Made by a program: the position numbers and the translations under genes
Origin: Hyphomicrobiaceae bacterium
GTDB taxonomy: Bacteria; Pseudomonadota; Alphaproteobacteria; Rhizobiales; Devosiaceae
DNA length: 64,000 nt
Direction of reading: 5' to 3'
Assembly: GCA_020638065.1 (NCBI GenBank)
Contig: JACKJG010000011.1
Span: 1-64,000 of the forward strand
The notes under the pieces: generated by a model
Database searches by the model: none
Told to the model about the DNA's origin: nothing
The model's input: only the letters and a program-made list of their open reading frames with translations
In this document: positions 27,048 through 35,542 of the stretch, piece after piece
Position numbering within the stretch: position 1 is the first letter of the stretch
Layout: every line of letters starts with the position of its first letter

Positions 27048-27920
27048 CTATTCGGCAGCCATTCGTTCGGCAATGTCGTCTTCAACAAAGTGTCGGACAT
27101 CTGAAAAGACTTCGGCCGAGCCAGGCCCGAGCCACAGAAAGTGTCCGCAAGCATTGTCATAGAGCCGCAATTCGCTCGCCGGAATAAGGCGCGCTGCGAG
27201 CCTGGCTTGTTCGACTTCCACAGAAGCATCGTGCAGGCTGTGCTGGATAAGCGTGGGGCACTTGACCTTGCGCAGACATTCATCGGAAAGCGTCTGATTG
27301 AGGTCGGCCAGAAATCCACGCCGCGAACGGTAGCTTCCGATCCTGGCACGCAAGCGCGATATGTCATCCTTGCTGAGCGTTTCGATTTGCCTGGTCGAGA
27401 CGCCGCGCACGAACAGACTGGCGCATGTGCGGGGGGCGGTAGCAAACGCAAGCCGCGTCATGGACCACGAAGCGCCCTCGACTGCCGGATTGTAAAAAGC
27501 GTGCGCCATGGCTCTGCGCCTGTCTTTTGGGGTCATCCATTGCCCGGCTACCGGTGCAGACAAAAGCAGCGAGCGGGATCGCCGTGGGAAGAGCGCGGCA
27601 AACGCGATGGCAGCGCGTGCGCCCAACGAAACACCGATCAGCGCGGCCGCCGGCAAGCCGAGTTGGTCCACCAATCGTTCGACCAGACGCGCTGTGTCTT
27701 CGGGGCTCTTGTGGTGTCCCAACGGCGTTTTGCCGTAGCCCGGGCGCGTGGGAATGATCAATTCGTACCGCGTCAGATCGAATACGTTGTCAAAGGTCTC
27801 GTTGCGAGCGTCGGATTGGCCACCATGAAAGTAAAGGATGGGCGAACCCTTGCCGATGCGGCGGAATTCAATGGGACCCAGATCGGTCGAAACGACCGAA
27901 ATCTCAGATGCAAAACTCAA
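27048..27920 (-). CDS. Alpha/beta hydrolase
   Basis: A 290-residue serine hydrolase. It shows the oxyanion segment YFHGGQSDAR, the nucleophile elbow GVSLGARAA (Ser in GxSxG), an acid in IQHSLHDASVEVEQ and the catalytic His in CGHFLWLGPG. No signal peptide, so cytoplasmic. The substrate is unknown. Convergent with the deacetylase gene and 165 nt from the downstream-facing permease gene. Confidence 0.88.
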   Translation of the reverse strand: MSFASEISVVSTDLGPIEFRRIGKGSPILYFHGGQSDARNETFDNVFDLTRYELIIPTRPGYGKTPLGHHKSPEDTARLVERLVDQLGLPAAALIGVSLGARAAIAFAALFPRRSRSLLLSAPVAGQWMTPKDRRRAMAHAFYNPAVEGASWSMTRLAFATAPRTCASLFVRGVSTRQIETLSKDDISRLRARIGSYRSRRGFLADLNQTLSDECLRKVKCPTLIQHSLHDASVEVEQARLAARLIPASELRLYDNACGHFLWLGPGSAEVFSDVRHFVEDDIAERMAAE

Positions 27921-28085
27921 AACGACAGCCCCGATGCGCCAACCCGAGGCGGTTCAGTCTCATTTTTTCTCTTTCAAGGCAACCCATCATGCCGAAGCGC
28001 GGCGCGATACCTCGCGACGCCCCGGGCGTGCATCGCGCCAAAGCATGGGCGATCCGCCTCGAAACCGGCGTACGATCACCCGGGT

Positions 28086-30635
28086 TCACATGCCTCTGAG
28101 AGCTTGCGCAGGTGACCTGGAAAGTGCGTTCCAGGTCATCAACATTCCTGTCGTGATTGTCGTCAGCATTGCGCCAGCAACCACAAACACAATGAGCAAC
28201 GGACTGGCCGTGAAGTCCAGATTGAGGACGGCCCGGGTGATTGCCAGAGCTGCCACACCGCCGATCAGCGATGCGATGGCCGCGGCGAACGCACCGATCA
28301 GGCCATATTCGAGAGCGAAGACGGTCAAGATATCTCGCCGTGTTGCGCCAAGGACCTTTCGGACCACAGCGTCCGCCTCCCGCTGCTTGCGGCCAGCGGC
28401 CAGCGTCCCCGCAAGCACCAAAAGCCCGTTCAGCACTGCGATGGCGCCAACTGCGTTGATCGCCGCCCCAAGCTCACCAACCAACCCGGCCGCTTCTTCC
28501 AGCGCGTCACCCACTGGAATGACGCCAATATCCGGGAATGCGCTGGTCAGGGACTGCATCAGCGCCGACTCGTGACCGGGAACGGCTTTGATCGTCCCGA
28601 GAAACGTTGCGGGAAAGGTCTCGATCGCGCCAGGGGAGAAGATCACAAATGGGTTGATCCCCTGTTGATAGTCGAAGTCGCGAAAATTGGCGATCTTGGC
28701 GTCGAGAACGTCGCCGAATATCCGGATTTCGACATGGTCTCCCACGTGCGCTCCCAGTTGCGATCCAATACTGGCCCGCATCGAAATGAGGGGCGGACCG
28801 TCATAGTCCGACGGCCACCACGATCCTTCGACGATCTGCCCGTCTTCTGGTTCGCCGGCGCGCCAGGACATGGGGATATCCCGCTCAAGCATGAATTCGG
28901 CTTCTTCGGCGAGCTTCGCGTTATGCCTGGGGTCAATTCCGCCGACGCTGAGGATTTTCCCCCTGAGAAGTGGAGCGAATAGGGTATGTTCGACATCAGG
29001 ATTGCCGCTGGCAAACTCACCAGTTGCGGCAACTTCATCCGGAAACAGATCCGTGAGAATGGCAGTTGGTGCGGCTGAACTAACCGATCCGAGCAATTGG
29101 GAGCGCAAATTGTCGGCGAGAAGCGCAATCAGCAGCAGCACCGACAAACCAAGACCGATCGAGACCACGACAACAGGTGCTGGAGACCCTGGCGCGAAGA
29201 TGCTTCGCAACGCAATGCGCAAGGAAGTCCAGGGTAGCCCCGCCGCGGGCCTTAGTCCTCGCTGCAACAGCCAGCCACCGGTCTGCAAGACCAAAACGCT
29301 CGCCACCGCCCCGAGCGCAAACAGCAAAACGAGAATGGGGTCCTGCGTCACCCCAATCGCAAGGACCAGCATTCCGGCAATTGCAGCGAGAACGGGAAAA
29401 AACGGTACCACGCCACGCGGCGTTAGCCGTCCTGGCCGCGCGGCCGCACTTCCCATCGTACGGAACAACAGAGCCGGGCTGGTCGCTTTGGCCCGCAAGA
29501 GTGGTGGGTAGGAAAAGGCGAAGCTGGCCAGCATGCCGAATGCTCCGGCCGTCAGCAACGGTTCCACGGCGATGCCGGCGTTCAATTGAACGCCGATGGT
29601 TGTGCCGATCACCGGCATGACAAGCCAAGCCGCTAGCGCTCCGATCAACATGCCTGCACCAACTCCGAAAAGTGCCAGTGCGCCGATTTGCGCCATGAAA
29701 TGCACGACGATCCGGGAGCCCGTGCTTCCCAGTGTCCGCATGATCGCCATCGTTTTTTGCCGCTCAGCCAGATAGCTCGAAACTCCGATAGAGACGCCCA
29801 CTCCACCGACGAGCAGCGATGCCAGGCCAACAATCAGGAGATAGCGGGAAAAAAGATCGGAATAGCGTGCGAGGGTTCCGGCGGCATCTTGGGGCGAGCG
29901 TATCTTGATGTTGCTATCCGAAAGCCAGGCCGGGATTTGCGCTTTGGCGTCCTGAAAAGACATGCCATGCAGCAGGATCTTGTAGCGGTAGCTTGTCAGA
30001 AGGCCGGGAAGCGGAGTGTGAAAGTCATCAAGGGACGCAAAGGCATCCGATGAGATGAGAACCGCCAGCCCCAGCTGAAATCCACGCGCCGCGCCGTCCG
30101 GTAGGCTCTCAAGCGTTCCGCGCACTTGAAGGTGCGTTCCGCCGATACTGAAAGACTGCCCCGGCCCGATACCCAGTTTGTCGAGCAACAAAGGGTCTAC
30201 CAGAGCGCCGTAGGTGCCGTTTTGTTCGCCAAGTTGCGCGGCTGGCTTCTGACCTTTCGCCAGTTGCGGACTCCGAACCCCGCCAAGCAGAGGATAGTTT
30301 TCAGAGACCGCAACCAGATCGATGAGCGCACTGGTCTGATCCGCGCTCGCACGCGCGACCGTATCAATCATTTCGGCAACGCTTCCGAAACTCTTCAGTG
30401 TCGAAAGCTCGTCCGCCGTCAACGCACGATCCTCGCGGTCAATTTCCATATCGCCGCCGATGAGCACAGTCGTGTCGCGGACGATGGCCGCCTTCAGACC
30501 GGATCCAACGGTTCCGACCATTGCGATCGTGCCGGTCCCCAGAATCAGGCATGCAACAATCAGCCCGAAACGGCTCAGGTCGCCGCGCATGTCTTTTAGT
30601 CCAACGCGCGCCCAGCGCAAGAATCTCGTCATCAC
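28086..30635 (-). CDS. FtsX/YbbP-type ABC transporter permease
   Basis: An 849-residue membrane protein with the FtsX-like permease fold duplicated: membrane helices near residues 24-45, 270-440 and 740-840 flank periplasmic domains. RQKTMAIMRTLGSTGSRI and RRDILTVFALEYGLIGAF mark the two FtsX cores, as in YbbP, which partners the ATPase YbbA. Such systems usually move lipids or transmit mechanical signals to the envelope. No ATPase gene is adjacent, so the energy-coupling subunit must lie elsewhere or have been lost. The start is at tandem ATG codons; the first is used. Confidence 0.88.
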   Translation of the reverse strand: MMTRFLRWARVGLKDMRGDLSRFGLIVACLILGTGTIAMVGTVGSGLKAAIVRDTTVLIGGDMEIDREDRALTADELSTLKSFGSVAEMIDTVARASADQTSALIDLVAVSENYPLLGGVRSPQLAKGQKPAAQLGEQNGTYGALVDPLLLDKLGIGPGQSFSIGGTHLQVRGTLESLPDGAARGFQLGLAVLISSDAFASLDDFHTPLPGLLTSYRYKILLHGMSFQDAKAQIPAWLSDSNIKIRSPQDAAGTLARYSDLFSRYLLIVGLASLLVGGVGVSIGVSSYLAERQKTMAIMRTLGSTGSRIVVHFMAQIGALALFGVGAGMLIGALAAWLVMPVIGTTIGVQLNAGIAVEPLLTAGAFGMLASFAFSYPPLLRAKATSPALLFRTMGSAAARPGRLTPRGVVPFFPVLAAIAGMLVLAIGVTQDPILVLLFALGAVASVLVLQTGGWLLQRGLRPAAGLPWTSLRIALRSIFAPGSPAPVVVVSIGLGLSVLLLIALLADNLRSQLLGSVSSAAPTAILTDLFPDEVAATGEFASGNPDVEHTLFAPLLRGKILSVGGIDPRHNAKLAEEAEFMLERDIPMSWRAGEPEDGQIVEGSWWPSDYDGPPLISMRASIGSQLGAHVGDHVEIRIFGDVLDAKIANFRDFDYQQGINPFVIFSPGAIETFPATFLGTIKAVPGHESALMQSLTSAFPDIGVIPVGDALEEAAGLVGELGAAINAVGAIAVLNGLLVLAGTLAAGRKQREADAVVRKVLGATRRDILTVFALEYGLIGAFAAAIASLIGGVAALAITRAVLNLDFTASPLLIVFVVAGAMLTTITTGMLMTWNALSRSPAQALRGM

Positions 30636-30933
30636 GTTCCGAGTTCCTGGAAATGTTGGCTCGGATTCGGCTGTTCAATCGTTCGCCGATCGGCGTTTTT
30701 TGAATTCAGCATGAACTTGAACGTCAGCGTCCGGAATTGCAGAAAATGAGGGTGCGTATCGGGGTCTATCGGTTCAACAGGCGCTGCCGTCAAGGCAAAC
30801 CTGCGGGTTGGCGGCTTCACCAAACGGGTTTTTGGTCCGAACTTCGACGGCAGCCAAGGCTGGGTCAAACGTTGCCTGCCGGACGTGCAAAACGTATGAA
30901 AGGCCTGCTGACCAGAACAGTTGAGCGTGTCTC

Positions 30934-31995
30934 TTGAGTCGCCATTTGACCATAATTTCAGATGCTTGGTTCCCCCAGATCAACGGCGCGGTGCGCACGC
31001 TCGACGCCGTCAAGAGGGACCTTGAATCACGCGATTGGCACGTCGACATGATCACGCCGGACAGGTTTTTCAGTTTCCCCATGCCCACCTATCCGGAAAT
31101 CCGGCTCGGAATGGTTCTGCCTGGAATGTTCAAGCGTCTGCTCGATCCGGATCGCGCCGAATACGTTCACATCGCCACGGAAGCTCCGGTGGGATTTGCG
31201 GGTCGGCGGTTCTGTGTCAGACACGGCCTGAAATTCACGACGAGTTACCACACCCGTTTTCCTGAATACATGGCCGCTCGTGTGCGCGGAACCGCTGGCG
31301 CAATTTATGCCTACCTGAAATGGTTCCACCGTCCCGCCGCATCAACACTGGTGCCGACGGCCTCGATGGCAGCGGAGCTTTCCGAACACGGTTTCGAGAA
31401 CTTGCGGGTTTGGACGAGGGGTGTGGATCCAGACAATTTCCATCCCGGACCCAAGACCCTTTTCAAAAATCTCGAAGGGCCTCACCTGCTCTATGCCGGT
31501 CGCCTGTCGGTCGAAAAGAATGTCGAAGCATTTCTTGGGCTTGACGTTCCCGGCAGCAAGATTGTCGTCGGCGCAGGTCCCGACCTTGCCAACCTTCGCA
31601 GGGCCTATCCGGACGTTCATTTCCTCGGAAAGCTGGAGGGCGCACAATTGCGGGCCGCCTATCAGAGTGCCGACGTTCTCGTGTTCCCCAGCCGCACGGA
31701 GACATTTGGCAATGTCATGCTCGAGGCGCTGGCCTGCGGAACGCCGGTCGCCGCCTTTCCGGTGACCGGGCCCATTGATGTGATCACCGATCCCGGCGCC
31801 GGCGCGCTCGACGAGAATCTGGCCTTTGCCGTGGAAAAGGCCCTGACGGCGTCGCGGGCCGACGCCCACCGCTTTTCCAAACGGTTTACATGGGAGCGAA
31901 CGGCCGAATTGTTTGAAAATCAGCTTACCCCAGCGCGCCCCGGAGAGGTTCCCGCACCCCGGCCAGTGAACGCTGGGCGCGTTTCGAGGCGTTGA
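30934..31995 (+). CDS. Family 4 glycosyltransferase (mannosyltransferase-like)
   Basis: A 353-residue GT-B enzyme. The N-terminus (ISDAWFPQINGAVRTLDAV) has the glycine-bearing acceptor loop seen in phosphatidylinositol-type and glycolipid mannosyl/glucosyltransferases. The C-terminal nucleotide-sugar site has PSRTETFGNVMLEALACG (EX7E motif) preceded by YAGRLSVEKNVEAF. It probably decorates membrane lipids or a polysaccharide; the exact sugar is not deducible. The only available start is TTG at 30934, since an in-frame stop lies at 30922; no good ribosome site is seen. Confidence 0.88.
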   Translation: MSRHLTIISDAWFPQINGAVRTLDAVKRDLESRDWHVDMITPDRFFSFPMPTYPEIRLGMVLPGMFKRLLDPDRAEYVHIATEAPVGFAGRRFCVRHGLKFTTSYHTRFPEYMAARVRGTAGAIYAYLKWFHRPAASTLVPTASMAAELSEHGFENLRVWTRGVDPDNFHPGPKTLFKNLEGPHLLYAGRLSVEKNVEAFLGLDVPGSKIVVGAGPDLANLRRAYPDVHFLGKLEGAQLRAAYQSADVLVFPSRTETFGNVMLEALACGTPVAAFPVTGPIDVITDPGAGALDENLAFAVEKALTASRADAHRFSKRFTWERTAELFENQLTPARPGEVPAPRPVNAGRVSRR

Positions 31996-32184
31996 GCGGG
32001 GAAGTCCGTGAACCGGTGGGTCGATGGCCGTCAAAACGGCTTTGGGATTGGAAACGCGACAAAAACCAGGATCTGAAGAAAAGGTTCCGATTCGATCGTT
32101 TCCCCAACGGCTCCGGGCGCTCGGCTGCGCGCTGACATCCGAAAGACTGATTATGTGCTTATGCAGCATGTGAAGGATGAAAAT

Positions 32185-32258
32185 TGGCTGGGGAACCTGG
32201 ATTCGAACCAGGACTAACGGAGTCAGAGTCCGTGGGTCTACCGTTAACCTATTCCCCA
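32185..32258 (-). tRNA. tRNA-Gln (anticodon CUG)
   Basis: Read on the minus strand the 74 nt fold as a full cloverleaf. The acceptor TGGGGAA pairs with TTCCCCA, the anticodon stem ACGGA/TCCGT encloses the loop CTCTGAC (anticodon CTG), and the T arm is CTGGTTCGAATCCAG. Discriminator G and encoded CCA are at 32185-32188. Its 5' end is 13 nt from the stop codon of the phage integrase, so this gene marks the left border of the prophage. Confidence 0.95.
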
Positions 32259-32271
32259 AAAGCCTTGCAGA

Positions 32272-33366
32272 TCAACCGATTAGCGATTTGCGCGAACGGG
32301 GTTTGACAGTTTTCGTGCCGAGGTTTGACACTTTCTGTTCGCCGTTCGTGCCGCGTTCTATCACATGAGCCATTTCGGTCAACATGGGATTGAGGTCGGC
32401 TGTCGACGAATAATGGGCGGTCGTTCGTTCATCGTCGTGGGCGGTGAACGGGGCAATTTCGGCGTTGGAATAGCCCGCCTCGCGCAGGGCCCTGGCGACA
32501 CTGTGTTTCAGCCCGTGCAGGGTGATACCCGGCTGGGCCGCGCCCATTTCGACCAGGCGCGCAAAGAACTTGCGCATCGATGCGGACAGCCCGCCGTCGG
32601 TCCATTTGTCGCCGTGCGATGTCGGACATAGGCACATGGATTGGTTTTCGATTTCGGCATCGAGGATCTGCTTGAGGCGGCCGACAACGGGCAGGGCCAT
32701 GGTGCGGCCGGTTTTTGAGGCGCGGAAGCGCAACATGCGCCCGTCATAGGCGTTACGGGGCAGGGCGGTAATATCGCCGCGCCGAAGCCCGAGATAGGCC
32801 GCCAGGGCCAGCGGCCGCAACAGGTGGGGCGGGGCCAGATCCAGCGCATTGCGGATTTCCTGAGCCTGCCAGGGCCGGTTCGGCCGCCGCCTCTCGCGCG
32901 GCATGGGTGCCTTGGAAAGCCCGGCGACCGGATTGCGCTCGACGATTTCATATTCGACGCCATGCCGGAAGACGCTCGAGAGCATGGCCATCATGTGGTT
33001 GGTGAACCCGGCTTTTTTCCGGGCCAGCGTCACGTCGCGAAGCCGGGCACAAAAGCCCGGCGTGAAATCGAGCAGGTCCCGTTCGTGCAGTTTGTGCAGC
33101 GCATGCCAGATGCGCTCGTAATCGGCCTTGGTGCGCGGCGCCAGCCGGGTGAAACGCGGCGAGCGGCGATAGGAATCGAACAGGCCGCCCAGGGTGCCGG
33201 GCCGCGGCGTCTTGTCTGCAAAGCGCCGGTCGAGTTCCGCCACGCGCGCGGCGATCTCGGCATCGCTGAGGGCCGGGTCGATCGGCGTACCGGACTTTCG
33301 GTGATAAAGGCGGGTCTTTCCGTGGCGGTCGGTAAACCGCTTAATGCCGCGCACCCTCAGCCTCAT
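32272..33366 (-). CDS. Phage tyrosine integrase
   Basis: A 364-residue site-specific recombinase that would integrate the phage next to tRNA-Gln. The start at 33366 (MRLRVRGIKRF) is chosen; the frame is open 66 nt further. A SAM-like core-binding domain is followed by a catalytic domain with Arg195 (YLGLRRGDI), Lys218 (ASKTGRTM), His284 (HGLKHS), His310 and the nucleophile Tyr319 (TTAHYS). The second catalytic Arg, normally the last residue of HxxR, is Lys287 here (codon AAA). The gene overlaps the upstream AlpA-like gene by 26 nt and is the last gene of the leftward early operon. Confidence 0.93.
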   Translation of the reverse strand: MRLRVRGIKRFTDRHGKTRLYHRKSGTPIDPALSDAEIAARVAELDRRFADKTPRPGTLGGLFDSYRRSPRFTRLAPRTKADYERIWHALHKLHERDLLDFTPGFCARLRDVTLARKKAGFTNHMMAMLSSVFRHGVEYEIVERNPVAGLSKAPMPRERRRPNRPWQAQEIRNALDLAPPHLLRPLALAAYLGLRRGDITALPRNAYDGRMLRFRASKTGRTMALPVVGRLKQILDAEIENQSMCLCPTSHGDKWTDGGLSASMRKFFARLVEMGAAQPGITLHGLKHSVARALREAGYSNAEIAPFTAHDDERTTAHYSSTADLNPMLTEMAHVIERGTNGEQKVSNLGTKTVKPRSRKSLIG

Positions 33367-33586
33367 CGAAAATGCCCTCCAAGCCATCCATCGGGTCGGT
33401 GGGCAGAGTGACGCCATCGAGGAATCTGTCAAGGTCGCGCACGTCGAAACGCGTTCTGGTGCCCAGCTTGACCGGCTGCACCTTGACCAGGCGGCGAAAG
33501 GTCGAGACCGGAATACTGAGATAGTCGGCCGCCTGCTGTTCGGTCAGCATGCGCCGGGCCGGTAGGGGAAGGCGGGAGGGGGTCAT
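33341..33586 (-). CDS. AlpA/excisionase-like helix-turn-helix protein
   Basis: An 81-residue MerR-type helix-turn-helix protein: LTEQQAADYLSIPVSTFRRL followed by KLGTRTRFDVRDLDRFLDG, the pattern of excisionase/AlpA DNA-binding domains. It lies directly upstream of, and overlaps, the integrase gene, so directing excision or controlling integrase expression is likely. The start at 33586 overlaps the DUF4326 gene by 4 nt. Confidence 0.84.
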   Translation of the reverse strand: MTPSRLPLPARRMLTEQQAADYLSIPVSTFRRLVKVQPVKLGTRTRFDVRDLDRFLDGVTLPTDPMDGLEGIFDEAEGARH

Positions 33587-33879
33587 TGGTTGGCGAGCTC
33601 CAGCAAAACGTCGGCATGGCAGGGCTGGTCGAGCGGGCACCAGCAGGCGAGATTCTTGCCGCGGAGTTCGCGCTTCACGTCAGCGCGCAGCGCTGCCTGT
33701 TCGGGCCGGCTCATGTAGGTTCGAAAGAGGCCAACAAGATGTGCGCGGTTGCCGTCGCCGTCACTTCCCGCCTGATATGGATTGCCCCACCGGGTCGACC
33801 GATCGACCTTCACGGTGTTGGGCGGCATGCGCCAGCCCTTCTTGCGGCTTAACTGAACCCGGTGCGGTTGGTCAGCCAT
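33583..33879 (-). CDS. DUF4326 family phage protein
   Basis: A 98-residue protein with the DUF4326 layout: VDRSTRWGNPY near residue 25, then a C-terminal cysteine/histidine cluster CWCPLDQPCHADVLLELA. The Cys/His set looks metal-binding. The family is common in phages of alphaproteobacteria and its function is unknown. Overlaps of 4 nt and 1 nt with its neighbours place it in the early leftward operon. Confidence 0.84.
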   Translation of the reverse strand: MADQPHRVQLSRKKGWRMPPNTVKVDRSTRWGNPYQAGSDGDGNRAHLVGLFRTYMSRPEQAALRADVKRELRGKNLACWCPLDQPCHADVLLELANQ

Positions 33880-34175
33880 CAGCCCTTGCTCCGCTCGGCG
33901 ATGGGTAGGTCCGGTTCGGCCTCAGATGGGCGTCCGTCGATTGTTATCAGCGCCGTTCCACTCACGAACACCGGTGAGAGCGTGCGGCCCGTAATCGAAA
34001 GCCAGACAACGCCAGTCCGCTGCACCTCTTGCAGTTCCTCCGCTGTTAGCCGCCAGCATGAAATGACCTGCTGCCCATCTGAAAACGCCTGCAAGTCGTA
34101 GCACTCGTCTTGAGCCATTCCAGGAGGTGCGCGAAAGATCGACGACGCCCCCTCAAATCCAACCGCTTTTGCCAT
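33879..34175 (-). CDS. Hypothetical phage protein
   Basis: A 98-residue protein without recognised family. It contains MAQDECYDLQAFSDGQQVISCWRL and a short strand-rich C-terminus ending in an acidic/basic tail; mostly beta by pattern. ATG at 34175 is preferred to the TTG six bases earlier; GGAA lies upstream. The position in an unbroken chain of overlapping genes supports it as real. Confidence 0.7.
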   Translation of the reverse strand: MAKAVGFEGASSIFRAPPGMAQDECYDLQAFSDGQQVISCWRLTAEELQEVQRTGVVWLSITGRTLSPVFVSGTALITIDGRPSEAEPDLPIAERSKG

Positions 34176-34177
34176 GA

Positions 34178-34432
34178 TCAATTCCCCGTTTTGTGCAAAG
34201 GCCCGTCATCGTCGGTTTCCCAACGATCAAGCAGATCGGCGAGCGCGCGTTTCACGTCGTCACGGGCGGCGCTGGCAATGTACTGCGATCGATGCCCGCC
34301 CCATGTGAGGACACTGAACGGAATGCGCTTTCCTCCCGCTGCTTTCTGCAACATCGTATCGACGGTTTTGGCGATTTCAGGCAGTGCCTTGGAGATTGCA
34401 ACCTGGTCTTCAAATGACAGGTCGTCAGCCAT
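34178..34432 (-). CDS. Hypothetical phage protein
   Basis: An 84-residue, mostly helical, acidic protein (SFEDQVAISKALPEIAKTVD, then a basic segment and DDVKRALADLLDRWETDDD). No family is recognised. The ATG at 34432 overlaps the HD-domain gene stop by one base. The longer upstream frame is the shadow of that gene. Confidence 0.7.
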   Translation of the reverse strand: MADDLSFEDQVAISKALPEIAKTVDTMLQKAAGGKRIPFSVLTWGGHRSQYIASAARDDVKRALADLLDRWETDDDGPLHKTGN

Positions 34433-34980
34433 CACGCGGCGCCTTTCCGGATCGTTTCGCGGGTGATCCCGGCATAGGCGCTTGTGCGCTGCAGCCAGTC
34501 GGCGCGGACCTGCTCGGCAGGCCGGGGCACGATGGTTCTCCGGTAGCGGGCGGCATAGTCTGGCCGGTATTGAAAGCCCTCCGGTGTCCAGTCGCGCTCG
34601 GGCGTGTGAGGCACCAGGTCGCGATATTCGGCGTGGCGCAGGGCGTGGTCCGCCTCCTCGATGGCGCGGGCCGCATCGGCCGGGATGGGCGGCAGGCCGA
34701 GAAACTGGCAAAGGGCGGTGAAATGCCGCCGCTCGCGGGCGATCAGGTCGTATCCCGCCGCGACCATGGCGAACTTTTCCGGATCCGGCACGTCGCCGGC
34801 CACCAACGCCTCGGGCGCATCGTGCAGGAGCGCATAGACTCGATGGGCCGGATCAGGCACCAGCAAAACCACCCGGCAGGAATGTTCGGCCACCGAATAG
34901 AACGGGTCGGTGCGGCCCAGCCAGCGCGGCAGCTGGCTGAGCTGATGGGCAATGCGGGTCAGGTCGTAGGGGGAGGTCAT
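34432..34980 (-). CDS. HD-domain phosphohydrolase (YfbR-like)
   Basis: A 182-residue protein with an HD metal site: FYSVAEHSCRVV provides the first His, and LLHDAPEALVAGDVP the HD pair and following Asp. This matches phage and bacterial YfbR-like nucleotidases that dephosphorylate deoxynucleoside monophosphates. It is adjacent to a MazG-like pyrophosphohydrolase, so both may adjust the nucleotide pool during infection. Confidence 0.82.
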   Translation of the reverse strand: MTSPYDLTRIAHQLSQLPRWLGRTDPFYSVAEHSCRVVLLVPDPAHRVYALLHDAPEALVAGDVPDPEKFAMVAAGYDLIARERRHFTALCQFLGLPPIPADAARAIEEADHALRHAEYRDLVPHTPERDWTPEGFQYRPDYAARYRRTIVPRPAEQVRADWLQRTSAYAGITRETIRKGAA

Positions 34981-35381
34981 TCTTCGCCTGCCGCCGTCGC
35001 GGCCTCCGGCCGCTTCCCCGGCACCCCCGCCGCATGGGAGGTGTCCTCGCCAGTGCCGAGAAAAACCTTGAGACCAAGTTTCGTGCTTGAGCTGTTGAAC
35101 TTCTCGATTGTGGCCCTCGATAGGTCGATGCCGGCGGCATCGGCCAACAGGTCGAGGTAGATCAATACGTCTGCAAGCTCCTCGCGCAGTGCATCAATCG
35201 ACGTCGCCGATCCTGCCAAACCCAGAGATTGACGCTCCAGCTTTTTGACCACGTTGCACGCCTCGCCGACTTCGCCAGCCAGCGCTGTACTCCAGAACAG
35301 AAGCGTGATCTTTGAGTCCGGGTCCCAGCGCCGCTGGCGGGCTCGATTTGCGGTGCGCAGTTGTGAGAGGCTGAGGCTCAT
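34977..35381 (-). CDS. MazG-like nucleotide pyrophosphohydrolase
   Basis: A 134-residue all-alpha NTP pyrophosphatase-like protein. The metal-binding EExxE-type helices are LAGEVGEACNVVKKLE (about 34-50) and ALREELADVLIYLDLLAD (about 63-80). Members hydrolyse (d)NTPs to monophosphates or act on alarmones. The last ~20 residues (AAGVPGKRPEAATAAGEE) are encoded by one copy of a 42-nt repeat found again at 38.5 kb, suggesting a tail gained by repeat insertion. It overlaps both neighbours by 4 nt. Confidence 0.82.
   Translation of the reverse strand: MSLSLSQLRTANRARQRRWDPDSKITLLFWSTALAGEVGEACNVVKKLERQSLGLAGSATSIDALREELADVLIYLDLLADAAGIDLSRATIEKFNSSSTKLGLKVFLGTGEDTSHAAGVPGKRPEAATAAGEE
34990..35031. 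repeat. 42-nt dispersed repeat, copy in the MazG-like gene
   Basis: On the plus strand it begins GCCGCCGTCGCGGCC and ends CCGGCACCCCCGCC. It matches 38506-38547 with one mismatch and 38558-38599 more loosely. It encodes the C-terminal tail of the MazG-like protein in the reverse direction. Confidence 0.8.
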
Positions 35382-35542
35382 ATCCCCGCCTCCACATAGA
35401 GCGCATATTCGGCTGCGTAGGCCTCGGCCGCGCCGGCGGGTGGGGCGGTCCAATAGATGATGCCGAGCACAAACGCGCCGGCAGCAGCAAAGACCAGCGC
35501 CACTTCGATCCAGCTGAATTGATTGCGGGGCAGGCGGCTCAT
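35378..35542 (-). CDS. Small phage membrane protein, 54 residues
   Basis: One hydrophobic segment, WIEVALVFAAAGAFVLGIIYW, follows a short basic N-terminus (MSRLPRNQF). The C-terminal part is Ala/Glu/Tyr-rich. Not a typical holin by position, as it sits in the early operon. It overlaps both neighbours by 4 nt. No family is recognised. Confidence 0.7.
   Translation of the reverse strand: MSRLPRNQFSWIEVALVFAAAGAFVLGIIYWTAPPAGAAEAYAAEYALYVEAGI

Noticed and set aside
32301..32331. Two GTTTGACA direct repeats near the integrase stop as integrase arm sites
   Set aside because: Only two short copies lie inside the integrase coding sequence; they may be chance and no matching copies were found nearby.
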